Source of the DNA: Saccoglossus kowalevskii
Taxonomy: Eukaryota > Hemichordata > Enteropneusta > Harrimaniidae
Assembly: GCF_000003605.2 (NCBI RefSeq)
Contig: NW_003128867.1
Span: 82,152-139,503, forward strand
DNA: 57,352 nt
Direction: 5' to 3'
This document shows positions 23,334 to 36,734 of this stretch, piece after piece (position 1 is the first letter of the stretch; each line of letters opens with the position of its first letter). A program made the translations under genes and the position numbers. The notes beneath the pieces are model-generated. The model was given only the letters and a program-made list of their open reading frames with translations, ran no database searches and was not told where the DNA came from.

Positions 23334-23955
23334 TACTTTATGAATCCTGAGTGGCGCTCAGTGTATAAGTTCCAAGCCTCAGAATTTGTATTTTAATAGC
23401 GGCACGTAAAAAGCTGAAAACAAACATGCACAAATACAAATATGTCGCCTCTCTTTCTTAAAGTTATAGAAGCGAAATGTTGATAGAATTAAAACTGAGT
23501 TACAATGCAGCATCAACACAATATTGTCACAGATGTAAATGTAAATGTAATGTCATTTTCATGTCTCTTAAATAGTTTATTGACACAACTGATGAAATTG
23601 TCACTGCAAAATTTCATGATTTTCTTAATTCATTTAGTTTCTCCCAAAAATGAGAAAATGTACAAATAACTATTTCCATGGAAATTCAGTTGAACAATCA
23701 ATGAAACAAATGAAGTGGGTGATTTAATCCAAATACACAGTAATGCTGTGAAATTGGAGACGTTGAAGTAATCCTGTAACAGGATTGTAAGTGATTACAC
23801 TGTGAGTATTCTGAGCAGTACAGTCAATGTACACACAAGTACGTAGCCACACAATAAAGACATATAATTATTTTTAATAAATTGTTGACATTTAGGTATA
23901 TTTGTTATCATCACAGAACATGAGGAGCCATTAGAATAATGTACAAAAGTTGAAT
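23334..23955. other. Unassigned AT-rich DNA
   Basis: Nothing recognised beyond short ATGTAAATGTAA repeats near 23530. Confidence 0.4.
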
Positions 23956-24230
23956 ATTTTATTTTATTCTATTCTACTCTGTTGTATTCTATTCTATTCT
24001 AATGTATTCTATCCTATATTCTGGACTTTTCTAGTCAATTCTATTATTATATTTTACTGTTTTAGTGTTCTATTCAATTCTATTCTATTCTATTCTATAT
24101 TCTATTCTATATTCTAGCCTTTTCTAGTCAATTCTATTATTTTATTTTACTGTTTTAGTGTTCTATTCTATTCTATTCTATTCTATTCTATTCTATTCTA
24201 TTCTATTCTATTCTATTCTATTCTATTCTA
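23956..24230. repeat. (TTCTA)n pentamer tract with repeated spacer
   Basis: Pure TTCTA runs are separated by a spacer reading TTTTCTAGTCAATTCTATTATT then TTTACTGTTTTAGTGTTC, present twice here (about 24027 and 24120). Confidence 0.97.
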
Positions 24231-25539
24231 CAGTGGGAATATTTTGCGTCTCATCATACTGTGATTCATATATTCATCTAGTCGACAAAAGTTCATACAG
24301 TGACAAAGGTTAAGCAGATCTACAATATATTTTACTGAAGAGAAACCCAACACTTGTATTTTGAGACGATGTTATTAATCAAACTTTACTCAAGACTTGA
24401 ATTGTTACAAAAAAGTTGTTTTGGTTAGACAGTATGGATGTTTACCATATACAATGTTGTATTAATTTGTTAAATCACCACCACAGCTATAACTGAAGAA
24501 TTCACCTTTCAACATTTTTTCATTCAGAATCTTGTTGCTAATCTGATAATGTACGCTAATCTACAGTTTTCTGCTCTGAATACATTTTGCACAGCGTTTT
24601 TTAAACGGCCGTAAGAAACGCATAATAATAAATATCAAAATTACATTTTCTAACTAAATATTCAGTGGTTGGCAACAGCGAAATTTAATTTTTAAGTTTT
24701 GAGATGAGCAGCTGCAATGCTATTGGTGAGAATGTAGTTCGGCTGAATTGCGAGACTTCTGTAGAAAGGTGAACGACATCATGAAGAGATTTTGCATAAG
24801 AGTATTTGCTCAATTGATGGAGTACATGAATAAAAATATATTAAACATTATTAGTAACAGAAACAAGTAACTATTTCTAATGTCACTCTCAAAAAAGTAT
24901 TTGCTCTTAACCCGTTGAACGCTAAGGTCAACTTATGACATCATCCACAAAATACCCGGTAGTTCTATTTACAGTGTGCTCTTTTCCACATAAAATTTTA
25001 TAATTTTTTTATCAAATACTAGAAGTAATATCATATTTTGTTTGTTTTGTCTAGAATTAACATTGAATTCAGTTAAAAATTACAGATAAATTTAAACTTC
25101 ATTCTAAATTTGAGACATCACATCCACCATTTTATTTTAAGAGTCTATTTCATAAAGTATATAAATAATCAAAATACTTATCTATAATTATTATTTTATT
25201 TTTAAACATTTTAGTCACTTGTTACTGTGCATGTCATAAAAATATAGTGAAATTGTATTATTCTAATCTGTATAATAGCAGTGCAATCCATGGGGGTTGA
25301 TAGACTATAAATATTAATTTTACAGAAAATGAAAAAAATATTATTACCGGTAATTAACAAGTAGTCCTGTGAGAATAAAACATATTGTATACATCGATAA
25401 AGCAATTAACCAAATTAGAGAATCAATGAATTCCTGAAATACTCTTCAATAAAGAGACTTGTTTCTACAGTAATTTAGGAATGTTGTTTATCAAATCCTT
25501 CCACTACTATCCTTGTATACTGAGAACCGCTTAATTTTC
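24231..25539. other. Unassigned AT-rich DNA
   Basis: No gene recognised. Confidence 0.4.
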
Positions 25540-25766
25540 ATCTATTCTATTCTATTCTATTCTATTCTATTCTATTCTATTCTATTCTATTCTATTCTAT
25601 TCTATTCTATTATAATGTACTCTATCCTATATTCTAGTTTTTTCTAGTCAATTATATTATTTTATTTTACTGTTTTAGTGTTCTATTCTATTCTATTCTA
25701 TTCTATTCTATTCTATTCTATTCTATTCTATTCTATTCTATTCTATTCTATTCTATTCTTTTCTAA
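25540..25766. repeat. Second (TTCTA)n tract with the same spacer
   Basis: Two long TTCTA runs flank a third copy of the same spacer (TTTTTCTAGTCAATTATATT, TTTTACTGTTTTAGTGTTC at about 25637-25682). It lies 1.3 kb from the first tract. Confidence 0.97.
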
Positions 25767-28700
25767 TTATATTATTTTACTGTAAAGACAACATGTAAAG
25801 ACAACATTTCTTGTAAATCACCGACACTCTGTATCATAGGACCATCAACAAATTGTCACTGCCACATAAACTTACGATTTACACAAAATCCAAACTTCAA
25901 AAATTTGCCTCTTGCGAGACTAAAGCAATTTACAGTAGTCTCCATTATATTAAAGCCGCATACACAGACTTTAAAAACAGGAAATAAAACACAACACTAC
26001 TGAAGACGCCATAACATACGTGTAGCATGAGGGCACTACACTCTAAACGAACCCTGTGTCAACCGGAAAAACGTCCACATATTCTGAACCCCATTTTCCA
26101 CTGACTTATTTAATCTATTGCATAGTATAAATTTTCTCGCCAAAATTCTGGCACATTTTGCATATTTATATATACTTTTTTAATAATTTCAAATAAACTA
26201 TGACCAAAATATATTTTTTTTTTTATAAAATGGGTCAACTTTCCCAATTCCTTTGGTATTCAACAGGTTTCACTGTATAATACAAGGATGTTGTGTAATT
26301 TCAATACGTCTGCTGTTAACTTTTTCATCATCAGCCAAAAGATTTCTGTGATTTTCTATAAAATCAACATTAAATGTGAAACAAATTTGAATATTTTGAT
26401 AGTGTATTCGGCATTTTGATTAAAATCATATTCTGAACCAGAGTATTTTGTGGAAGCATAAAAAATTGATAATGAAGGTTAACAAATTTATGTTTTGTTA
26501 TTAAATATAACAAAATTTATAATCAGTGTTCCAAACAATTGACCAGAGAATATGTATCAGCCAATCAGATGACTCGCATCATGTCATGTGCCAACCTACT
26601 GCAATTGAAAAACATAGTAGGGTTTGGCATTTTGCCAATTACCTGATAGTGGTTCAATAGCCTTCATCTCAGCCCTGAATTGTGTACTGCTAACAGGTGA
26701 CCCATCACATAACTTATCCTACCATATTAGGAAACAACACATCCAAATAAGGAATTAATTTACATGTAATACCATACAAGAAAACAACACATTTCAACAA
26801 GGAATTTTTTTTTCAACTTTACTAAATGTATCAAAATTATAATGTAAAATCAAGAGACGATGACAAAATAACCAAAGAGTACAAGCTCATTGGGAAAGTT
26901 AAAAAAACAAAAAAACAATCCAAAACACAATTTGTTTTAACCTTATTTAAAAATACGTCCAAAATGTTAATCATTATGAAAATGTAAATGACAAATGGTT
27001 CATCACTATGACAACACATTTACTGATTCTCCTGAATTACTTAAAGGTCTTGATGATGTGAAGGATAAATTCACATAAATAATGCACAATATGGCAACAA
27101 CTGCTTTCATTGTTACCATGACTACAAAATATTATGGCAAGTTGAAATTAATTAATCTAGACTGAACAAATAAACACAAAAATACAACATTATTTTGAGA
27201 AAGCGATAATATTCTCACGGTTATCAAAGACGAAAATGGTATTAATAAGTTAACATTTACGGCATATCAGACCACCGGACATTATTTAATATTTCAAACC
27301 TGATATATCAAATTAAATTGTAAATTATATATACAACAAACTGATAAGGTTGTGAAATACTCCAGACTAATTAATATTCAAACTCTGACCGCCATGAAGT
27401 CAGGACAATATACTTGGTCAAAACTTTAGTGCCAACTTATGAAACTAACTAAAAATAGTATCATTATTAAAAAATTAAACCAAAATGCCAACAATAATTA
27501 ATTATGTATTATCTTTTTCTCAGTCGTAAGCAAAAACTATCATGAATTGTGCTATAGAAAAATGGAATGGATAAACAAATTGATGCGCTCTGTTTTAGAA
27601 AGACGAATCAAGCGCAAACTTTTAATGACCAGAAACTAAATTTAAACTATTGAACTTCTAGTTTTGGGGATTTTGGTTAAATCATCGTGTATACAGAATC
27701 AAAGTGAGGTTATGACCAATGTATATATGCATATTGTGTGCTTTCTGACGTACATGCCACCTTATTTTGCAATACAGGATCAAACGAAAATATCACAGTA
27801 TTTCAGTGTTGTCCTTCTCAGAGTATTGCATCAGTACAAATCAGCATTCTGATTGGTTAATAATAGACTTTTGACCTATTGTTGCAGTTCACATCGTGCA
27901 TAATTACATGTATATAATGACGGAAAATGCTTCACATTGACAGTTTGTGTAAGATTAAAATTATTTAACAATGAAGATAGTGATGACGAACTTTACTGTA
28001 TTCCCACAGATTCATAAATTTGAGTAATAACTTCTCAGTGATCAAAGACGTAATATTCAGCTTCTGCAGACGTTACAGACGATCTAAGAATTGCTGATTT
28101 ATGTTTGTCAGCATTTTCTCAGAGAATCACTTGTAATAAACAGGTCAAACAACTATAACATTTTCGGCTTTACAAGGTATCTTACTTGGGCCGAGATATG
28201 TGTGATGTGAATCCTTGTAACCAGGAGATAGTCATCAAATAACATCACTGTATCAGTCAATTCGACCGTAGACACCGTGGTCAACAAGCGCTTTTCGGGT
28301 CGACAAATCTATGCATCATTCTCGGCCCAGGTCAATATTTCATATAATATTTCCATCCTCTTTTAAAATGAGTGATATGGCTCCAAACATCAACGTGGAT
28401 GCTCGGCTAAATGCCCACCATGATTTTTTAGTCTGAGCACTAATGTGGTTGAATATGATACACAAAAGCTGCTTTAAATTTTATTAGTGTTTACTAACTT
28501 TGCCTTTTGAATTTTAGATAGTAAAGTAGACTGAAAATTTACCTATAGAAAATTAATTTGCTGCTGCTAAAATAAAACAAGCAGCCTCTTGACTGAGATA
28601 GCTCAGCTGTTAGGAATGCACATTTCAATTGAAGATTTGAAGATATCATTAGAAAATGAGAGAGCATCCACCTGTAGTACGTACAGGTATAATATCAATA

Positions 28701-30759
28701 CAATCGAACATGCAGGTTTTAACAAGAAGTCGAAAATATCAAAAATATGACAAAAATAATCAAGAAGATTAGAGAATTGATGAAATGAACAAATCTAAGA
28801 GAGGTCTGCTCAAGGTACATATAAATGTACACTGAGTATCAAAGCAATCAAACTTGTAGTTTTCAAGAAGAAGTCAAAAAAGTAAAAAGCGCAAATGCAC
28901 AACTTGAAACACATAATGTATAAAATGCTTTTTTTTTCAAGTTTTGAAATAAGAATTAGAGACAACAAATAAATAAATTGAAGAAAAAAAAGGATCTACA
29001 ATGACTAAAAAAAAAATTTAAATAGAATCACAATAGAAAGTTCTAGAAGCCGATATACGCTTCATTTAACCTCAAGACAGAACCAAATGAGAATCAAAGT
29101 TGAAAATAAAATCTATGCTTATTTTGTAGGACAGCATAGATCTTGTCTTCACTGCACGGACACTAGATCTATAGACAAGCACCAAGACATTAAAATATCC
29201 AGTTGTAAATCTGTTAGAGAGGGCACACAACAACACCTTTGAGAAAACTCAATGGCAAGGAGTGTATTCAACAAGTGGACAATTGGTTTGTCACTTTTTT
29301 CTTAAAAGAGCCAAGTGACTTTGTTTTTTAAGACATCACAGTCTATTGTTGTTGTTCTATTGTGTTTGAACTGAACTCGGCATTCTCAGGTATTTTGCTA
29401 TGATATCCACCACCGTTACAAAGATTAAATAAGGCCTGTCTCGGAAATACACAAGGCATACACATGACTTTCATTGCTTGAGGCAGAACCACACTGTATA
29501 CTTGGTAATGTCACATCAGTTGTAGTCGATAATGCTATATACTTTTTTTTCTCCTCTATTCATGTAAAATATAATGACAGTCATTTTTAACATCATAATG
29601 TACCAAAACAGATAATTTTAAAATAAATATCCTGCGACCTTTTTACTCAGATTTTTTTTTTGATCATGATCACATCCCCCTCAACCTCCCCCTCCCAATT
29701 CCGTCTCTAGTAACACTGTGCATGCAACCACCTGGCATTCTTTATCACATAAATTAATTAGACAGTCCACTTGAAGTGATTTATGTCGCTGATTTCACAG
29801 GTAGCACACTAATTACGAAATTGTTGTTATTTTCACCTTCTGTCATTAATTTTAAAGGCTATTTATAGCAAGTACTGTGGTCACTGGCTTACTACGTTCA
29901 CAGAAGATGACATTTGCGAAAACAAGAAAGTCACTACCTTGTCTCGAGAAAAGTGCATGTCTATTTCATCCCGATTATAAAGTTAATACACAAGAGTTTA
30001 ACAGAAAAAAAATTATAACTAAGCAAACTCAAACTTTTTTTTTTAAGTTCTACATAGAGAAATTATTTTCATTTTTTAAATACACCATGAAAACTCCTTC
30101 ATGGCAAGTATACCAAAATATTTGTCCATGAGAAAATATATCAATCAACTTTACCTCTAGTAAAACCAATCTTTTAATTGATTTGCAATCAATGTAAATA
30201 AAATTGTTGTTTCAATCTCAATCTACTCAAATTTTACAAAACATTTGTTTTTACAATACAAGAAAAAGTTAGATTAAAATATTGGAATTTAACTTCGGTA
30301 CGAGAATAAACCAACACAAAGTCTGTAAGAACAAATTATATATATTACGTAGTATATACTCAATAAACACAATTTGTCCAAAAGTCCCTATGAGGTCACC
30401 ACCTAGACATAACGGTTTGCCCCTACTGGTAATAAAACCATATTTATCTCTTTTACCTAAACTACAAGGCTGAAAAGAGGCATGCATACACCTACTGTAA
30501 TCCTTTAATTTTATATTTGAAGTTAATACTGAAATGAAGGTTATTCGGGAAAGAGACAACAGAAAACAATACGTATGTAGCACACTGTTCTCTGAACAAT
30601 AAACACTACAAAAAAGGCCACCTACAAATACAAGTACAGATTTTGTTGCTATGACAATATAGAATCATTAAATTATAACACTTCACTTCATTTCTCTGAC
30701 ATTGACACTTCAATTGACATCTATTTTGGAAGAGTCTACAATCAGTGGGCATTTTACTT
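25767..30759. other. Long gene-free stretch
   Basis: About 5 kb of AT-rich DNA without a supportable exon. A short direct repeat of GGAAACAACACATYYMAAYAAGGAATT-type sequence occurs near 26730 and 26783. An isolated pol III A-box-like TAGCTCAGCTGTTAGG is at 28599-28614. Presumably intron or intergenic. Confidence 0.4.
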
Positions 30760-30958
30760 AGTAGTCCCGTTTATAGTCTGCACTTTCCTTTAGAAAATTG
30801 AGACAAAAATAGCCAATTTTTTCGTGTAAAAACTGAAAATTGACTCAAATTTTGTCTGTTAGTTTCAAAATTAGGGTTAATTTCCAGAAATATTGAAGAA
30901 TTATAAGAAAAAAGTACAGGAAAATTTGGGCAAGAAAGTCTGGTGGGAAAAAGGTTAA
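30760..30958 (+). repeat. Dispersed repeat E, copy 2
   Basis: Same block order as copies 1 and 3. It begins AGTAGTCCCGTTTATAGTCT and ends near AAAAAGGTTAAG. Confidence 0.85.
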
Positions 30959-31007
30959 GACAAAATTAACAATATAACCCTATATTAAAAACACCTTCTA
31001 AGAAGAA

Positions 31008-31192
31008 ACTGTAAAATATTTTTATGTTATTGTGAGTGACAATTTTTTGCAAATTTTTCAATATTTGAAAATCACAACATTTTGTAACTGTAAACATTTC
31101 TCTGTAGCCCTATGACATGGTGAAATTTTGTCTTCATTAATGCCATAAAATCGCGAAAACTTCCAGCAGTGAAAATTAATCAGTTTACAGTA
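31008..31192 (-). mobile_element. Family C element, copy 2 (inverted)
   Basis: ACTGTAAAATATTTTTATG at the left, CAGTTTACAGTACT at the right. Read on the minus strand it parallels 1255-1430. It is followed 42 bp later by a family B copy. Confidence 0.6.
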
Positions 31193-31234
31193 CTTTCAAA
31201 TACACTACTTAGTCAAATTAGTCAAGAAAAGAAA

Positions 31235-31406
31235 TACTGTGAAATAATTTATTTTCGCTTGGAATTAATTTTCGCTGAAGGAATGAATTTTTCCGATATT
31301 TTACATTCAACTTCAACAAAATTAGTGAAAATAAATTCCATACAAAACACCCAAAATGTATTTTCAGTGAAAATTAATTCCAGCTAAAATAAATTATTTT
31401 ACAGTA
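31235..31406. mobile_element. Family B MITE, copy 5
   Basis: The best-preserved pair of ends: TACTGTGAAATAATTTATTT at the left and AAATTATTTTACAGTA at the right. The interior has GGAATTAATTTTCGCTGAAG, CATTCAACTTCAACAAAAT and AATTCCAGCTAAAATAAAT. Total 172 bp. Confidence 0.9.
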
Positions 31407-31675
31407 TATAGACCATATGGTATAAGTGAAAGGCTGTTGCATATTAATTGGCTAATTTTTAGCAAATCAGATATTCAAAGTTGTTTAAATTTCAGTCAAG
31501 ATTGAGGACCTATGAATCAAGTTTCTTTGAAATCTGTTCAGTGGTTCTTGAAATACATTTATCGATGAAAGTTATGCAAATTAGGCAATTAACTCAGAAC
31601 TGTGCTTCACACAATAATTATGCCAATAATGCAACTTAGTATACTATAGATAGCTCACTAAAAATAAATCTGTCA

Positions 31676-31710
31676 CCACTAGGTGGCGCTCACACATCAC
31701 TAGAGGGCAC
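31676..31710 (+). promoter_or_regulatory. Tandem pair of CTCF-like motifs
   Basis: CCACTAGGTGGCGC (31676-31689) agrees at all 14 positions with the CTCF core CCASYAGRKGGCRC. TCACTAGAGGGCAC (31697-31710) agrees at 13 of 14. Both are in the same orientation, with starts 21 bp apart, in otherwise AT-rich DNA. Binding is inferred from sequence only. Confidence 0.5.
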
Positions 31711-34424
31711 TCTGCTCCAGTTCAGAGACAATGCTGGTTTGATGGAATCATAGAAGAGTTTATTTTCAGACCAGGAGATATGAACAAATACTACATAATC
31801 TAGTTAATTACGTCAAATTTGAATTTGGTTGAGAATATTAATATTGTTATTAATTTTGGAGTTATTATCGTTATATTTGTAGTTACAGTGATAACGCTGA
31901 TATATCTTCTATACAGATAAAAAAACAATGTTGGCATATTAGGAGATTAAATCTGAAATTAATTTGAATTTTAACTACTTAAGGGATTACCATGCTGATA
32001 TTATTAATAAAAAGGATCAATAAAATAATCCAATGATAATGGACAAATTACAGGCATTATGATTAGAAAATACACGTATAGATATACATGCAAAATTAAA
32101 ATTGACGCGAGTTCCTGTCATTTTGAACTTTTTAACAGAAGGTCGCAGCATCAAGAGATACACATCAAATGTTGATCAGCACTGGTTGACTACTTCAATC
32201 ACTATCATTATTTTAAAACAAGAATAAAGGTACTGGAGTCAAACAGCGTAATAAAAAGAAATCCCGAAATATAATACTGGTATCAGCTTGCGTATATACC
32301 AAGTAGTGCAGTAAAAATTGTCTCATTAAACTAGAATATGTGGGAAAACCTATCGAAAACGTTGTTCACAGTCCCTTCCCTGTGGACTATATGTTATAGT
32401 CGAGTACTCTGTATATATGGCTCTGATTTGCCACTCTATATTATTGTGTGGTTACACTTTAAGTATTATTCCATTGGGAGACGAGGACTACAATAAAGGC
32501 ATCCAGACTGCATGACCACAACCAAAAAAACATGTACAGCTTTATTTTAATATTTTTTTTTTTTTTAAACAAACTGACCAGACACTTTTGTTCCTTGACC
32601 TCATCTGTTGGGAATTCAGGAAAAACTCCCTTAGGGTAACATGCGTCACCTTTTTGTCTAAACATGCAATTATATTATGCTAAAAAAATCTCAAAAATAA
32701 AAAATTTGAAAATCTTTGGCTAATTTTTTTTCAAAACAAAGAAATGACATAAATTATTTCAACCAAAAATCAAGTATGAAGCCACCAGTACAAAAATTTT
32801 CCAAAAACATTCTTGCTTGAAAAATTACCTTCACATGAATTAATTTCAAGCTAAACCCCCCCCCCCCTCTGCCCGAGCATATTACCCCATCCCTATACGT
32901 GACAGCCGCAAAATACAGTAGTCAAGCGTATAACACGAAGACCGTACACAGGGTTGGGTCATATGCAAATTGAGTTGGGTGACTCTAAGTTAATTTAGTA
33001 AGTTCCACCGCCATTGTGCATATCCATCCAAAGATCACACATTGATTGCATATAGCTAGCCCCCAAGACAACAATAGTTTTTCTTCTAACAATAGGGGTA
33101 TTGTTATGATGAGAATACATTTCAACATTCGCGAACCGTCTGCCAAGACGCTCTTAAAAAGTTTCACTTTTCATACAATTAAACTAAATAGGTCAGTGGA
33201 AATTATATAAAAGTAAAAAAACAAGAATAGTTTTTAAATCTGTAAAGATATTTCAAACAAATAAGCTGTGGCTTAGTTAACGTAACTATATAGCACCCTT
33301 AGTTACGGTGATACAAAGGCCTTAGTTACAGGTTTTTTTTTCAGCTAGTCATATACAAAAGATGGCATTCAGTTCAGAAGATGAAAGCTGGGGTGTATGT
33401 CAAGCCTGTTTAAAAATCACAACGAATAGATAAACGACACTCATGAACGTGACAGATATCACTTTGTGCACTAAATGCCTACTTTGAAATCATTTTTTGA
33501 CAGGGGAGGCAGATTCATGAGAGAATTATGGGTAAACCAGTAAGATATCGACAACTACATTGTATTTTTTTGTAAACTGAACAAATTTAGATAGAACACA
33601 CATGCATTTAATTAATTAATGACTATTTTGAACTAATTAGTCAAAACCAAGATTCCATTTATATTGAAACATTATGATTACAACATAAACAATTAGAAAA
33701 CTGTGTTTATGAAAAAAGACTGCATTTCATTTCATAAAATGCCTACTAGATTTGCGCGATATTAATGTTGCTATGGCAACCAAGAGTAAACCATGCCAGG
33801 TCCGAGTGTGGAACAGACCTTTGTTTTTTCTGGTCTGCATTAACACTATTTCAGCAACGCGTGCAATTGTACAATAATATTATCGATTAATTTTGCTGTT
33901 CGGACAAAAGAGACTTTTATCGTAAAATCTCAATTCGTAGCAACAGCGGAGGGCCAGTGATTTTTGTGAACTGTTTCGGTGATAGCAGTATTCTAGAAAA
34001 CGAGGACATAACCCACGGTCGCCAGCGAAAACAATTTTTTATTCGTATCACCACTGCTATAGAAGGAATTTTTTTCGAGTCATTGTTCGGCACACAGCTA
34101 AAGCTAGATTATTATTATTATTATTATTAAACCATTTATAAAATGTTCATGAATTAATAGCCGTATTTTTTAAGTAGCTAATGCAATACGCCGCCACGAA
34201 TATTGTAATACAACACATTTTGCGGTGTCCGCCATAATTGTATCGGATATTTACAAAAAAAAATCGTGCAATATACAACGCCAATATATACAGTGCATCG
34301 TTAGTAAAACCACAATTTTTCCGGTAATTAATACCATTTTTTATTGAGAGCTCATCTGGTTTTAGTACACGGCGTGTCAGTGGCGTAACGGGACAGTTAA
34401 GATTTTAACGAGTGAAGGACTTAC
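31711..34424. other. Unassigned DNA
   Basis: Homopolymer T/A near 32550-32565, a run of 12 C at 32856-32867 and (ATT)n at 34108-34129. CG content rises from about 33750 rightward, toward the minus-strand exon candidate. Confidence 0.4.
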
Positions 34425-34608
34425 CAGTGACGATCATGTCATAGTGCGGTGAGCTGAATCGCGATGACGTCCCAATATACGAAGCGTGTGAGGGGTTGTT
34501 TGTCCTCAAATGATAGTTCTGTTTTGCATGTGGGCTTGATGCCCCGCGTTTATTTAAGGGGAGCGGGGGTAGCCTCCGATTGCCGACTTGTCTTGCTGGA
34601 CTTGACAT
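34425..34608 (-). CDS. Candidate first coding exon, unrecognised basic protein
   Basis: Read on the minus strand, the frame starts at ATG (34608-34606) and gives 61 codons plus one base. It then reaches the donor ACTG|GTAAGT at 34425/34424, a consensus-strength site. The peptide begins MSSPARQVGNRRLPPLPLNK and ends in SSPHYDMIVTG. It is rich in Ser, Pro, Arg and His, with no hydrophobic segment, so probably disordered. An in-frame ATG nine codons upstream (34635) is an alternative start. The exon lies in a CpG-richer region that could be its promoter (to the right). The following exon was not found. I do not recognise the family. A chance ORF ending at a good donor-like site cannot be excluded. 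Confidence 0.35.
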
Positions 34609-36734
34609 GATTGTAAACGGCGGCGAACTCAACAAAATTCACAATGATTAGCTGCCAGCGTCGGTTGTCTTGACTCAGATCCGTTGTTGAACGGCGTTCG
34701 GATTCATGTTTTCTGTTTTACTCACATGGCGAACCGCACGTCGAATCAGACCATGTTTTGGAGGACAGCTGGGTATTACGGTGTATTCAGATTCCTCCGA
34801 GTGTCAATCGGCTTCACTAACGTTCGAAGTGACCTCCTTTACCGTCTGTACGCTGATTGTAGTATATTTCCACACTGCATTGACAACACACTAGCACGCC
34901 CACCACAACTACAGCCTTGGATCTTTCACGTGTTGTTGTTGCCAACTAACAGTCTTCAATTCAGGTTCCCCAGATATCGAAAAATCTGTTAATTACGATA
35001 AAACGAGAACGATTTCAAGTAGCGTGAAACGTTAAACCAGCGACGACTTGTAACGGTTTAGGCTTATATTGTTAGAAAAATTACGTTTTCTGGTGACCTT
35101 CTCCCAAAGTGTTTAACTGGAGAAAGATGACATTCAACAATCGTTCTTGTACGTATAGCGGGGACAGTGACGGCGGACGATACCACTATGATAAAACAGG
35201 GGGTGAGAAATGAAGCGTGAATAAAACATACGAGAAAAATGTTTACCCATAGTTGGAATTGGTTTACTTTACGTTTGAATAGCGGAGCTGACAATAGAAA
35301 CACAAATATGTTCTCACAAACACAGATAATCCATCAAAATGTCTAAGTCGCAAACGAACGGGCACGACCGCCAAATAAACGCATTTGTATAACCCAGTGC
35401 CATGATTGGTTGCACGGCCCGGCTAAAAAGTCAATAACTGTGAAATAATAAAACTGAACAGACCAACTGAATAAATGATTATTTCCTTTTTTATGTAACG
35501 ATAACGCGACATAACGGCATATAATAGTAAAGACGTGTTTAGTATTAACAAAATAGGAACGCACAGTTTGTGTTACGATCTTCTTGTGAATATATTAACA
35601 ACGCGGCTAAATAGGGGAGACAACGTGATTGATTCATTATAACCAAGTTACCAGAGATGGCGTGAATAGACACGTCTTCACTACACATTTTGATTGGTGG
35701 TGCTTTCAAATGAAGTATTTTGTAACGCTCCATGAACGGGCATGTCATGCAGCCTTAGTTATTTTAGCGAAATATAAAAACAAAGGCACTATTTTTTCCC
35801 GTGATTTGTCACAACTAAAATGTACACAGTTATTACGTGTTCGGTTTTCGTCACCAGCTGCTGTACCTGGCGTGGAAGTGCGACTATACCATAGCATAGA
35901 ACATCTTATCAGTCAACAACTAGAGGGTGCCGCATACTCGAGCTAAAACGCAACTTGTTGAAGCCAACAACGCTCTTGTTTTGTTCCATATTGCGATACA
36001 GGTACCTTGTTGAAACCCCGGCTATGACTTCATCAAACAAAACTTTTTAAATATAACCCACTGGCGTTTCGCAATAAGCGGGATATTGAATGATGGAGAC
36101 CTAGCCCGCAAGCAAAGAACATTGCCATACATCATTCTGGCTAGTAGATTAAATCGCGGCAGCTCAATCATTGCGCAACTAGCGGCAGGCATTTCGAGGA
36201 GCAGTGATTGCGGCCGGCGCCAGCTGACTGACAGTCACGCATAAGTAATTAGCCTAAAAATATGATAGCGGTGTTTTTTTTTGTTTTTTGTTTTTTTTTT
36301 AATATTCGGGACCAGAATAACGTGACATGAGGTCTTCGTCAATTTGTGTGTGTTAGCACACATATGACACCGGTGATGTGTTCATACGGTAGTGACATTG
36401 AACTTAATTTGTGGGAGTGATTCTTGTGCTGCAGATAAGGGGGATGCTTCGTGTATTTCCGTGGCAGTGTTTCTAAGACTGTCGTCGCTCCGTGTATTGC
36501 CGATGTGTACTGCCAGGAGTAATGAAGACACAGTTAATATCAAACACGCATCTGCCGTAACGATTTAATCAACTCAAATGCACTTATAATTGGTTTATAA
36601 TTGTATTTATCATGTGACCACGACTCATATTTGGTTTCCTTAGTAACGCGACCGCTGTGTAGTTGGGTAAAAGGAACACTGAAATCATTCAACGGAAATT
36701 CAACGAAAAAACACGATGAATAAGCATAAACGCG
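34609..36734. other. CpG-richer region, possible promoter zone
   Basis: Noticeably more CG dinucleotides than the rest of the window, continuing to about 37000. It could hold the promoter and 5'UTR of the minus-strand candidate exon. Open frames here (for example 34684-34992 and 35629-35946 on +) show no protein similarity I can recognise. T-rich low complexity occurs at 36270-36300. Confidence 0.35.

Noticed and set aside
28599-28614. tRNA-like A box TAGCTCAGCTGTTAGG
   Set aside because: No B box (GTTCGAATC-like) at the right distance and no cloverleaf. At most a decayed tRNA-derived repeat.
35629-35946. Plus-strand frame of 105 codons
   Set aside because: No recognisable motif; higher GC makes chance frames longer here. 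Kept only as part of the CpG-richer zone.
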